Notes: a model not told the origin generated them from the letters alone. A DNA stretch of 23,775 bases from JAEZKC01 sp046546375 (GCA_046546375.1 JBKGXV010000052.1:1-23775); one strand, 5' to 3'; positions 15,846 to 22,743 are shown, numbered from the stretch's first letter. Numbers and translations: made by a program.

Positions 15846-16217
15846 TCAGACAGCGCATGCCTTTTTGACGAGCTCTCCAAAGTGGTCAAGTGAAAACGGT
15901 TTTCTGAGAAACGGCAGATCAGCTTTTTCCGATTCACAGGGGGCTACATCCTGTTTATCCCCCACCAGCACCAGTTTACCCAGAAGCACCGGATCGAACC
16001 GTCTGATTGTGCCCAGGACACACTCATTGCTGTTCTGCTGAAGTTTTTCGTTGAACAGAATCAGATCGTACTGGTTTCCTACCTCTTTGATTCTGTTCCA
16101 GAAGTTTTCGTAACTGAGAGCCCGATCGATCTTCACATCTCTAAAATTGATCTCCAGAACATCATCCATAAGCTCATGGAAATCCAGATCCTCATCAGCG
16201 ATCAGAACTTTAATCAT
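15846..16217 (-). CDS. Stand-alone pseudo-receiver (CheY-like) protein without the phospho-acceptor Asp, 123 aa
   Basis: Length and pattern fit a single receiver domain: a first strand MIKVLIADED with the acidic residues, a third strand YDLILFNEK, a fourth KLVLVGD, and FLRKPF with the conserved Lys106 and the following Pro. At the position of the phosphorylated Asp (Asp57 in CheY) there is Asn56, and the conserved Thr/Ser is Gly86. It therefore should not take a phosphoryl group in the standard way and may act as a constitutive or protein-binding module. There is no output domain. AAGGGGGG lies a few bases before the ATG. It is the first gene of a pair with tatD and is divergent from the flagellar operon. 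The partner is unknown. Confidence 0.75.
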   Translation of the reverse strand: MIKVLIADEDLDFHELMDDVLEINFRDVKIDRALSYENFWNRIKEVGNQYDLILFNEKLQQNSNECVLGTIRRFDPVLLGKLVLVGDKQDVAPCESEKADLPFLRKPFSLDHFGELVKKACAV

Positions 16218-16445
16218 TTACCCCCCTTGAATACCCCAAGCCGTCATTGAGATTATTAATGCGACTCTGCCCTAAATCTAGTTGAAGTACGAACCAGGAG
16301 CAACAAATCTTACAGCTTAATTTCTATTTAAAAAGCACTCACGCAAAAAAGAAACTGGACATTTCTGCCCGGTCGAGGAAAATCTTGCCTGCCGTGTGAT
16401 TCTGTTCTGAATAGCAAGTGGTTGATTTATCGACTTTTCCGGTCA

Positions 16446-16460
16446 TGGCACAAGGGTTGC
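16446..16460 (+). promoter_or_regulatory. Consensus sigma-54 (RpoN) promoter of the flagellar operon
   Basis: TGGCAC (16446-16451), AAGGG, TTGC (16457-16460) is an exact match to the -24/-12 consensus TGGCAC-N5-TTGC. Transcription would start near 16472, about 20 bases before the flgJ ATG at 16493. This also argues against the upstream in-frame GTG (16418) and ATG (16445) as starts. An enhancer-binding activator is implied but not encoded in this window. Confidence 0.85.
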
Positions 16461-16492
16461 ATAATGAAGGGAGCGGAAACAAGGAAAAAACT

Positions 16493-17302
16493 ATGAAGAC
16501 TCACGCAGCAGCATCATCGGAAACCAACACGCAAATCGCTCAAAGCAGGGCAATGAGGGTGGCAAAAGAGTTCGAAGCCATGTTCACCTCCATGATGCTA
16601 AAAGCGATGCGCAAGACAGTCGGTGAAAGTTCACTGATTCCCACCAGCATGGGAGAAAAGGTCTATACGCAGATGCTTGATGACGAGTACTCCAAAATGA
16701 CCACCGACCATGCATCCCTTGGCCTCGCCGATCTGATAGTGAAAGAGATCGGGCAGAAGCAGCCCGGGGAAGGCCTGAACGGTGAATGGCGCAAGGATTT
16801 CGACGTTCCACTGTGGGCAGTACAGAACCGCGCACCCGGTAATGTGAACCCCTCCGGCTCCAAACCTGTTTCCGGCGGTCTTCTCTCCAGAGTCAAAGGC
16901 AAATGGAACGATCTTATCAGTTCGATAAGTGCCAGCTTCGGAATGGATGAGCACCTGGTGACCGCGGTGATCGCACGCGAATCGGCAGGAAACCACAAAG
17001 CGGTTTCACATGCGGGGGCAAAGGGACTTATGCAGCTTATGGACGGCACGGCAAAGCAAGTGGGAGTGTTGTATCCCTTCTCGCCGGCTGAAAATATCAA
17101 AGGCGGAGTCAAATACCTCAAAAAGATGCTCCAGATGTTCGAGGGAGACGAAAAGTTGGCTCTGGCAGGCTACAACGCGGGGCCCGGAGCAGTAAGAAAA
17201 CACAATGGCATCCCCCCCTACCGGGAAACTCAGGAGTATGTGAAAGCAGTTCTGGAACTGCGGAACAAATCGGCTGCAGACGCAGCAGAACGGAACAGGT
17301 AA
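16493..17302 (+). CDS. flgJ: FlgJ-type rod-binding protein fused to a lytic transglycosylase domain, 269 aa
   Basis: Residues about 23-87 (AKEFEAMFTSMMLKAMRK through YTQMLDDEYSKM to LADLIVKEI) are the rod-binding domain found at the N-terminus of FlgJ, which caps the growing flagellar rod. A flexible Pro/Gly/Ser linker (about 88-130) leads to an SLT goose-type transglycosylase domain (about 131-257). Its catalytic Glu is Glu163 in IARESAGN, followed by GAKGLMQLM and LAGYNAGPGAV. It would cut MurNAc-GlcNAc bonds to let the rod pass the wall. Classical FlgJ instead carries a GH73 glucosaminidase, so this is a domain swap. AAGGA sits 7 bases before the ATG. No signal peptide is seen, so export would be through the flagellar apparatus. 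It is the first gene of the sigma-54-driven operon. Confidence 0.88.
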   Translation: MKTHAAASSETNTQIAQSRAMRVAKEFEAMFTSMMLKAMRKTVGESSLIPTSMGEKVYTQMLDDEYSKMTTDHASLGLADLIVKEIGQKQPGEGLNGEWRKDFDVPLWAVQNRAPGNVNPSGSKPVSGGLLSRVKGKWNDLISSISASFGMDEHLVTAVIARESAGNHKAVSHAGAKGLMQLMDGTAKQVGVLYPFSPAENIKGGVKYLKKMLQMFEGDEKLALAGYNAGPGAVRKHNGIPPYRETQEYVKAVLELRNKSAADAAERNR

Positions 17303-17304
17303 TT

Positions 17305-17811
17305 ATGGATACGACAAAACTTTATGATGAGCTGATCCAGCTTCTGACTCAGGAAAACGAAATTCATCAGCATCTTGTCGATATCGCCGCCTCCATGAAT
17401 TCCATCATCAAAAAAGATAACATAATTGAGCTTCAGAAGAGCAGCTCCAAATATGACGAGCACGTCTGCATTCTGGAGAAGGTCGAGGAGAGGCGGATTG
17501 AATGCTGCAGCAGAATACAGAACGCTCTTGGAGAGAACGTTCAGTCGAATCGTTTTGCCTCGCTTGTGGGGTTCTGTGAGCCTCAGCAGAGAAAAAAGCT
17601 TGAAAACCTGAAAGAATCTCTGAACAAACGCATTGCGGAACTGACAAGGATCAACACCTCCAATTCGCTTCTTCTCCAGGAGGGGCTGGGAGCGATTTCC
17701 CGAACATTTGATATGATCAGGGAATCCACACAGCAGAAAAACGGCTATCGTCACAAGGGCGATTTCTCGCCCCGCACTTCAGGTATTTCAGTATTCAACC
17801 AAGTGATGTAA
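17305..17811 (+). CDS. flgN: FlgN-like flagellar export chaperone, 168 aa
   Basis: An all-helical, charged protein with heptad-like spacing (LYDELIQLLTQENEIHQHL; LENLKESLNKRIAEL), as in FlgN, the cytoplasmic chaperone that holds FlgK and FlgL before export. Sequence conservation in the family is weak; the call leans on size, helical pattern and the position directly before flgK and flgL. The ATG follows the flgJ stop by 2 bases, so translation is coupled. The C-terminal 25 residues are likely disordered. No FlgM-type anti-sigma factor lies beside it, although flgM often does. Confidence 0.8.
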   Translation: MDTTKLYDELIQLLTQENEIHQHLVDIAASMNSIIKKDNIIELQKSSSKYDEHVCILEKVEERRIECCSRIQNALGENVQSNRFASLVGFCEPQQRKKLENLKESLNKRIAELTRINTSNSLLLQEGLGAISRTFDMIRESTQQKNGYRHKGDFSPRTSGISVFNQVM

Positions 17812-17823
17812 GGGAGTAGCACC

Positions 17824-19503
17824 ATGAGTCTGTTTTCCGTTCTCAACGTAGGTACCAGAGGGATGAATGCCTCCCAGCTGCAGATGGATGTGACCAGCCA
17901 GAACATCTCCAATGCCGATGTGGAGGGTTACTCCCGCAAGCGTGTCAATACCACCACCGCCTATCACTACGATTCAGCTTTCGGCCAGATGGGAATGGGC
18001 GCCGAGGTGATAGACATTGAACGGATGCGCAACACGTTTATCGATGATCAGATCAGGCGCCAGAACATGGAGATCGGCTACTTTGAGGAGATGAGCAACG
18101 CCTACACCAGAGTCGAGGATGTGTTCAGCGAACCCAGCGATGAGGGACTTCAGCACTACATGGACCAGTTCTTCGATTCGTGGCAGAACCTGGCCAACAA
18201 CCCTTCCGATGTTGCAGCACGTACCATGGTGAGATCCAATGCTGAAGTGCTGGTGAATGCCTTTCACAGCGTCTCCGGGGAGCTCAAAAACCTTCGCCAG
18301 GAGAAAAACGAAGAGCTGCCGATGAAAGTCGAGAGGATAAACCAGATCTCACAGGAGATTTTCAATCTCAATCAGGAGATCGGTACCATCGAGATCGGCA
18401 GCCAGAATGCCAACGACAGCCGGGACAAACGTGACATGCTGCTCAAGGAACTTTCCGAGATGATTGATATCACTACCAGAGAGAACGATTCGGGACAGGT
18501 TACTGTAACCACTTCGGGCTCCATTCTGGTCTCCCCGGTGTTCACTCAGAAACTGGAGATGACCACCAGTACGCGCGACCTTCCCGATGGAACGAATGTA
18601 AAGGATATAGGGATTCAGTTTTCCGACTCCAAACTTGCTTTTAACCCGAAAGGCGGACAGCTCAAGGGTCTTCTGGACAGCAGAGATATTGTGATTCCCC
18701 AGACGCAGGAAAAACTTGATGAGCTGGCGCTGGCGCTCACAGAAAAGGTAAACGAGCTTCACACTACAGGCTATTCTCTTAACGGCTACAGCGGAATCTC
18801 CTTTTTCGATCCCAGCGCCACCGGCGCATCGGACGTGAATCTCTCCGCCTCCATCATGTCCGACATTCAGAACATTGCCGCCGCCTCGGCGGGCCAGAAA
18901 GAAGTGGCGGTGCAGAACACCAGTGCAGCCGGCAGTCACGACTTCGGAGGGGATCCGATTCAGCTGTACCGTGATCCGGGCATGAGCCCTCCGGTTGAGG
19001 CCCGCAACATAGTACAAAGCACGGTCAACATACGCACCCCCGGCACGGTTTTAAAGGAGGGGGTCGACTATCATGTGGATTATGCCAACGGAACCTTCCA
19101 GATGCTGCACAGCGGTTACGACACGGAGGATCTCACCATCGATTTCCAGTACCGCAGCGGAGGATCACAGGGCCCCGGCGACAACAGCAACGCACTGGAA
19201 ATCGCAAAATTGAGAAATTCCCTTACCATGAACTCTGACGATATGGGAAACCCCACCAGTACGTTCTCGGAGTACTACGGGTCCTTTGTGGGAAAACTGG
19301 GTTTGAACACAAACCAGGCCAACTCAAGTCTGGAGACACGCAACTACCTGATTGATCAGTACGAGGCCCAGCAGGATTCCATTTCCGGAGTTTCGCTGGA
19401 TGAGGAGATGGCCAACCTCATCCGTTATCAGCACACCTATAGTGCGGCAGCACGGTTGATAACCACAACCGACCAAATGCTTCAAGTATTGATGAACATG
19501 TGA
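17824..19503 (+). CDS. flgK: Flagellar hook-associated protein 1 (FlgK), 559 aa
   Basis: FlgK is the first hook-filament junction protein. The N-terminus (LNVGTRGMNASQLQMDVTSQ, then NISNADVEGYSRKRV) is the axial-family D0 domain. The C-terminus (GVSLDEEMANLIRYQHTYSA to ITTTDQMLQVL) is the paired D0 helix. The coiled D1 region with QISQEIFNLNQEIG is typical. Residues about 395-446 form an inserted module (TVLKEGVDYHVDYANG then DLTIDFQYRSGG) that standard FlgK lacks; FlgL has a similar one. AGGGAG is 7 bases upstream of the ATG. It is translated after flgN and before flgL in the sigma-54 operon. Confidence 0.95.
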   Translation: MSLFSVLNVGTRGMNASQLQMDVTSQNISNADVEGYSRKRVNTTTAYHYDSAFGQMGMGAEVIDIERMRNTFIDDQIRRQNMEIGYFEEMSNAYTRVEDVFSEPSDEGLQHYMDQFFDSWQNLANNPSDVAARTMVRSNAEVLVNAFHSVSGELKNLRQEKNEELPMKVERINQISQEIFNLNQEIGTIEIGSQNANDSRDKRDMLLKELSEMIDITTRENDSGQVTVTTSGSILVSPVFTQKLEMTTSTRDLPDGTNVKDIGIQFSDSKLAFNPKGGQLKGLLDSRDIVIPQTQEKLDELALALTEKVNELHTTGYSLNGYSGISFFDPSATGASDVNLSASIMSDIQNIAAASAGQKEVAVQNTSAAGSHDFGGDPIQLYRDPGMSPPVEARNIVQSTVNIRTPGTVLKEGVDYHVDYANGTFQMLHSGYDTEDLTIDFQYRSGGSQGPGDNSNALEIAKLRNSLTMNSDDMGNPTSTFSEYYGSFVGKLGLNTNQANSSLETRNYLIDQYEAQQDSISGVSLDEEMANLIRYQHTYSAAARLITTTDQMLQVLMNM

Positions 19504-19519
19504 AAGCGAGGGTGTCATC

Positions 19520-20725
19520 ATGAGAGTCACATCAAGATCAGTCAACCTGAACATCCAGAAAAACATCAGCAGCCGCTACGGCGACCTGGCAAGACTCCAG
19601 GAGCAGCTCTCAACGGGCAAAAGACTTCTGCGCCCCTCCGATGATCCCATCGATGTCTCAAATGACATGAAAATGCGCTCAAAGAAGGTTCAGCTCAAGC
19701 AGTTCAAGCGCAACATAGAGGATGGACTTGCCTACATGGGAGTCAGCTCCACAGCCCTGACCAGTATGAACGAGCTTCTGCACAGAATGAGAGAGCTTGC
19801 GGTGCAGGCATCAAATGACACACAGACAGAATCCGAACGCGCTTTCGTGCAGCAGGAGGTGGACCAGCTTTTCCGGCAGGTCATATCGGCTACAAACACC
19901 AAATTCAAGGGTGATTATGTCTTCAACGGTACTCAGACCAAAGTCCCCCCCTTCGTGCTCGAGGAGTCAAGAGATAACCCTGAAAATTATCAGAAAAGCT
20001 CCATGGCCTACTATGATGCCGGTGGTGCAGCATTGGGAGACACGGTTCAACTCAACATTGGAACCGGCAGCACACCGGTACGAAACATCATGCCGGGTTC
20101 ATTCAAACTTGAAGTGCAGGGTACCGAATATTTGGAGGGCCAGGATTACACAGTCGATTACCAGAGCGGGGAGATCACCCTTTTGAATACCGATCTTCTT
20201 GAGGATGTCACTCCCGCAAGCGCAAACTACGCGCAGGGTGAATTCAGCATAGAATTCGATTATCTCACCCGCGGCAAGGATGTGTACGGCAACGAGGTGT
20301 CCAGCAAAGGGGAGGTTCTTCGGGAGATCGAAAACGGAATCTCCATGGCGATCAACACCTCCGCGGACGATGTTCTCACTGATCAGAAAACGGGAGTGGA
20401 CATGGTGGGGACCTTAATGCGGTACAGCGAGGCACTGCACAAAAACGAGCATGGGGGTATTCAGAATGCCATCGATGAGATCTCCACTATGTTCGGCTCT
20501 ATTCTGAACAGTCAGAGCCAGATCGGCTCCAAGGTGAACCGTTTCGAACTGACGCTCAGCAGAAACGAGGAACAGCATGTGGAGGTGTCCGCCCTACAGT
20601 CTGCTCTGGAGGATGCGGATATGGCTGATGTGATAAGCCGCTACACACTTTCAGAGAATGTGTACAATGCCGCGCTGCAGACTGCGGCAAGGGTCATTCA
20701 GCCCTCGTTGGTGAATTTTCTCTGA
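19520..20725 (+). CDS. flgL: Flagellar hook-associated protein 3 (FlgL), 401 aa
   Basis: FlgL joins FlgK to the filament. The N-terminal helix region (LARLQEQLSTGKRLLRPSDD, then MNELLHRMRELAVQASNDTQ) and the C-terminal helix (LEDADMADVISRYTLSENVY, AARVIQPSLVNFL) match flagellin-like FlgL. GDYVFNGTQT near 131-140 is the usual D1 turn. It is longer than many FlgL proteins (about 300-320 aa) because of an insertion around 188-251 with EGQDYTVDYQSG and FSIEFDYLTRG, similar to the FlgK insert. It begins 16 bases after the flgK stop, with GAGGGTG as the likely ribosome binding site. Confidence 0.95.
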   Translation: MRVTSRSVNLNIQKNISSRYGDLARLQEQLSTGKRLLRPSDDPIDVSNDMKMRSKKVQLKQFKRNIEDGLAYMGVSSTALTSMNELLHRMRELAVQASNDTQTESERAFVQQEVDQLFRQVISATNTKFKGDYVFNGTQTKVPPFVLEESRDNPENYQKSSMAYYDAGGAALGDTVQLNIGTGSTPVRNIMPGSFKLEVQGTEYLEGQDYTVDYQSGEITLLNTDLLEDVTPASANYAQGEFSIEFDYLTRGKDVYGNEVSSKGEVLREIENGISMAINTSADDVLTDQKTGVDMVGTLMRYSEALHKNEHGGIQNAIDEISTMFGSILNSQSQIGSKVNRFELTLSRNEEQHVEVSALQSALEDADMADVISRYTLSENVYNAALQTAARVIQPSLVNFL

Positions 20726-20728
20726 TAG

Positions 20729-20747
20729 GGGAATTTTTCCCTCTTTT
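20729..20747 (+). terminator. Weak hairpin after flgL
   Basis: GGGAA (20729-20733) and TTCCC (20737-20741) pair around a TTT loop and are followed by TCTTTT, just after the flgL stop. A 5-bp stem is weak, but its place at the end of the operon and before a separate flagellin promoter fits partial termination. Confidence 0.35.
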
Positions 20748-20803
20748 CAGAGTCGGAAAACAGAAGCACAGGCCGTTACAGCTTCAATTTTGCAGTTCCC
20801 GAA

Positions 20804-20818
20804 CGGCACAGCTGGTGC
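20804..20818 (+). promoter_or_regulatory. Near-consensus sigma-54 promoter for flagellin
   Basis: CGGCAC (20804-20809), 5 bases, GTGC (20815-20818). It matches TGGCAC-N5-TTGC at all positions but two and keeps the essential GG and GC with correct spacing. The start of transcription would be near 20830, giving a leader of about 41 bases. Confidence 0.65.
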
Positions 20819-20841
20819 CCGGGAGTAATTTCCCGAAGCAA

Positions 20842-20865
20842 GGATGCACATTTCACACAGGAGGA
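20842..20865 (+). promoter_or_regulatory. Candidate CsrA-binding GGA motifs in the flagellin leader
   Basis: The predicted leader has AAGGA ending at 20844 and CAGGAGGA at 20858-20865; the second is the ribosome binding site of the flagellin gene. CsrA binds ANGGA motifs and blocks the ribosome at flagellin mRNA in Bacillus. The two sites are about 20 bases apart, a workable distance for one CsrA dimer. Short purine-rich GGA also occurs in any ribosome binding site, so this is suggestive only. Confidence 0.4.
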
Positions 20866-20870
20866 AGTTC

Positions 20871-21716
20871 ATGCCCCGGATCAACTACAACGCCCCCGCG
20901 ATGACTACTGTCAGCAGAATGAACCAGATCAACAAGCACATTTCCAGCTCAACGGAGAAGATCTCCTCTGGAATGCGTATCAACCGCGCAGCCGATGATG
21001 TATACGGACACAGCACCTCCGAACAGCTCCGGGCACAGATAAGGGGCATGAGCACTGCCTCCAGAAACAACCAGGATGGTATTGCGCTGATCAATGTGGC
21101 TGAAGGTGCACTTAATGAAGTGACCCTCAAACTCCAACGGATGAGAGAGCTGTCGGTGCAGGCATCAACCGCCACGGTCACCGATAAGGATAGAAAAAAC
21201 CTCGAACTCGAAATGAACAACCTCAAGGAAGGTTTAGACAAAATAACCCAGGACACCGAGTACAACGGCCAGAAACTCTTAAACGGGGATAGCCCCTGGG
21301 GTACCGCTCCGGGCGGGGTTTTCCATGTGGGGCCCAACAACGAAAACAACACGGATTATATTCATTACATTATTCCCAAAATCGACACAGTCGAACTTGG
21401 AATCGACGGTGACAATCTGAGAATGGATACTCAGGTGCATGCATCCGATGCCATTTCCCGTCTGGATGAGTCGCTGAATATTGTAAGCGGGGTGAGAACC
21501 GATCTGGGAGGAATTTCCAACCGCCTTGAACATAATCTCAAAAACCAAAGAGTCCAGACAGAAAACGTTCAGGCCTATGAATCACTCATACGCGACACCG
21601 ATATTGCAGATGAGATGACAAAGCTTACCCGCGACCAGGTTCTCAAAGAGTATTCCACTGCCATGCTCTCCCAGGCCAACATGAACCCCCAGCGCATTCT
21701 CAAACTTTTGGAGTAG
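20871..21716 (+). CDS. fliC: Flagellin, short form, 281 aa
   Basis: The filament subunit. N-terminal D0/D1 helices: ISSGMRINRAADDVYGHSTS, RAQIRGM, NNQDGIALINVAEGALNEV and LQRMRELSVQAS. C-terminal D1/D0: AISRLDESLNIVSGVRTDLG, ESLIRDTDIADEMTKLTRDQ and ANMNPQRILKLLE. Only a small hypervariable middle (about 147-195) separates them, so the outer D2/D3 domains are absent and a thin smooth filament is expected. The normally strict DDAAGLAIS segment reads DDVYGHSTS. I chose ATG 20871 because GGAGG is 6 bases upstream; an earlier in-frame start (20844) would precede this site. A separate sigma-54-like promoter lies upstream. Confidence 0.95.
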   Translation: MPRINYNAPAMTTVSRMNQINKHISSSTEKISSGMRINRAADDVYGHSTSEQLRAQIRGMSTASRNNQDGIALINVAEGALNEVTLKLQRMRELSVQASTATVTDKDRKNLELEMNNLKEGLDKITQDTEYNGQKLLNGDSPWGTAPGGVFHVGPNNENNTDYIHYIIPKIDTVELGIDGDNLRMDTQVHASDAISRLDESLNIVSGVRTDLGGISNRLEHNLKNQRVQTENVQAYESLIRDTDIADEMTKLTRDQVLKEYSTAMLSQANMNPQRILKLLE

Positions 21717-21813
21717 CCGCACAGGGATATTGATCGGTGCACATTGACTTGAGTGCAGCAATAAGCGATTTTAGCATCAGGATTCAACAACCACTTCCGG
21801 AGCAGTACTGAAC

Positions 21814-22233
21814 ATGAACGATTTTTTCGAGAACCTTGTCTACTCCCCCGATGATATCATCACCTTTCCCTCGGGCATTCCGGGCTTTGAGCACAAAAGA
21901 GAATTTCTGGTCGTCTCGATCCCGGAATACAAACCATTTGAATGGCTGGTATGCACAGACGGTTCACAGTTGAGATTCGCCATCATCAACCCTCTGATTT
22001 TCGCCCCGGACTACAACCCGGCACTCTCAAAGGAACAGTTAGAGGATCTGAAAATCGAAAAGCCCGAAGATATCATTGTATACTCTATTGTCACCATCAA
22101 AGACAATCCGCTAGACTCCACTGCAAATCTCACCGGTCCGGTTTTCATCAACAAGACCAGAAAAATCGGTAAACAGATCATAGTGGATGATGTCAGGTAC
22201 AGTACCCGGGAACCCATTCTGAGAAAGAAATAG
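21814..22233 (+). CDS. fliW: Flagellar assembly factor FliW, 139 aa
   Basis: FliW binds flagellin and, when free, binds CsrA and relieves its block of flagellin translation. The sequence has the family pattern: ITFPSGIPGFEHKREFLVV near the start, PFEWLVCTDGSQLRFAIINP, then VYSIVTIKDNP and TANLTGPVFINKTRKIGKQI near the end. Length is slightly below the usual 145-160 aa. GGAG lies about 11 bases before the ATG. It sits directly between flagellin and csrA; the csrA start follows its stop by one base. Confidence 0.95.
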   Translation: MNDFFENLVYSPDDIITFPSGIPGFEHKREFLVVSIPEYKPFEWLVCTDGSQLRFAIINPLIFAPDYNPALSKEQLEDLKIEKPEDIIVYSIVTIKDNPLDSTANLTGPVFINKTRKIGKQIIVDDVRYSTREPILRKK

Positions 22234-22234
22234 C

Positions 22235-22468
22235 ATGCTAGTCCTAACCCGAAAATCCGGAGAGTCGATCCGCATAGGCGATGACATAGTGGTCAAGATT
22301 GTTGATACGGATGGCCGCCATGTGAAGGTGGGCATCGAAGCGCCCCGGAATATCGCCGTCAACCGGGAAGAGATCTACAAGCGCATCCAGAAGGAAAACG
22401 AGGCTGCCAGTGTGTCGCCTGACCAGGGACTGCAGAACATCGCGGACATACTGAGAAAGACGGAATAA
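22235..22468 (+). CDS. csrA: Carbon storage regulator CsrA, 77 aa
   Basis: A small RNA-binding dimer that blocks translation by binding GGA motifs. It starts MLVLTRKSGESIRIGDDI and continues VKVGIEAPRNIAVNREEIYK, with Leu4 and the key Arg44 retained; the usual His before that Arg is Asn43. A C-terminal tail of about 15 residues extends beyond the 61-aa E. coli form, as is common in flagellum-linked CsrA. Translation is probably coupled to fliW (one base gap, no separate strong ribosome binding site). Its most likely local target is the flagellin leader. Confidence 0.96.
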   Translation: MLVLTRKSGESIRIGDDIVVKIVDTDGRHVKVGIEAPRNIAVNREEIYKRIQKENEAASVSPDQGLQNIADILRKTE

Positions 22469-22470
22469 GC

Positions 22471-22531
22471 TTCACCTCCGTGTCTGAAGGTGAACTGGAT
22501 GTTTGGGGAAATGTTAATAGCCTTCACCTTC
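22471..22531. repeat. Three alternating arms of one short inverted repeat after csrA
   Basis: TTCACCT (22471-22477), GAAGGTGAA (22486-22494) and TTCACCTTC (22523-22531). The middle arm can pair with either flank (7 bp or 9 bp), so two mutually exclusive hairpins are possible. They sit between the ends of csrA and the minus-strand small gene, where a two-way terminator is expected; there is no T-run. Confidence 0.45.
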
Positions 22532-22540
22532 TCTCAGATG

Positions 22541-22717
22541 TTACCGGACACAGGCAGTGATCAGATGAGTGCTCTTGTCTTCGGTGTTGAACCAGAACAT
22601 CAGCGTATTGTTCTCGGTGGTGAAACACTCCCCCAGATCCTCCTTGTTCGCACAGGGAAAGATCTGTTTGTAACGCTCGCGTGCTTGATTAATTATTTTA
22701 TCTTTCAGCTCATTCAT
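22541..22717 (-). CDS. Small cysteine-containing protein, 58 aa, function unknown
   Basis: This frame (ATG at 22717, TAA at 22541-22543) encodes a compact soluble protein: MNELKDKIINQARERYKQIF, then PCANKEDLGECFTTENNTLM, then FWFNTEDKSTHLITACVR. It has an N-terminal amphipathic helix and a Cys22/Cys31/Cys56 set, followed by a beta-like LMFWFNTED and THLI stretch. The composition and codon use look like a real gene, unlike the 87-codon frame on the opposite strand. I see no strong ribosome binding site, which lowers confidence. It is divergent from pdxA with 68 bases between the starts, and convergent with csrA. I do not recognise the family. Confidence 0.6.
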   Translation of the reverse strand: MNELKDKIINQARERYKQIFPCANKEDLGECFTTENNTLMFWFNTEDKSTHLITACVR

Positions 22718-22731
22718 ATTACAATTATCGG

Positions 22732-22743
22732 TTTGTGCACAAA
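22732..22743. promoter_or_regulatory. Perfect 12-base palindrome, candidate operator
   Basis: TTTGTGCACAAA is a perfect palindrome centred in the 68-base gap between the divergent 58-aa gene and pdxA. Such a position suits a regulator that acts on both genes. No clear -35/-10 pair accompanies it. Confidence 0.35.

Noticed and set aside
21738..21757. TGCAC/GTGCA hairpin as the flagellin terminator
   Set aside because: A 5-bp stem with a 10-base loop and no T-run is too weak. Read-through into fliW is also plausible.
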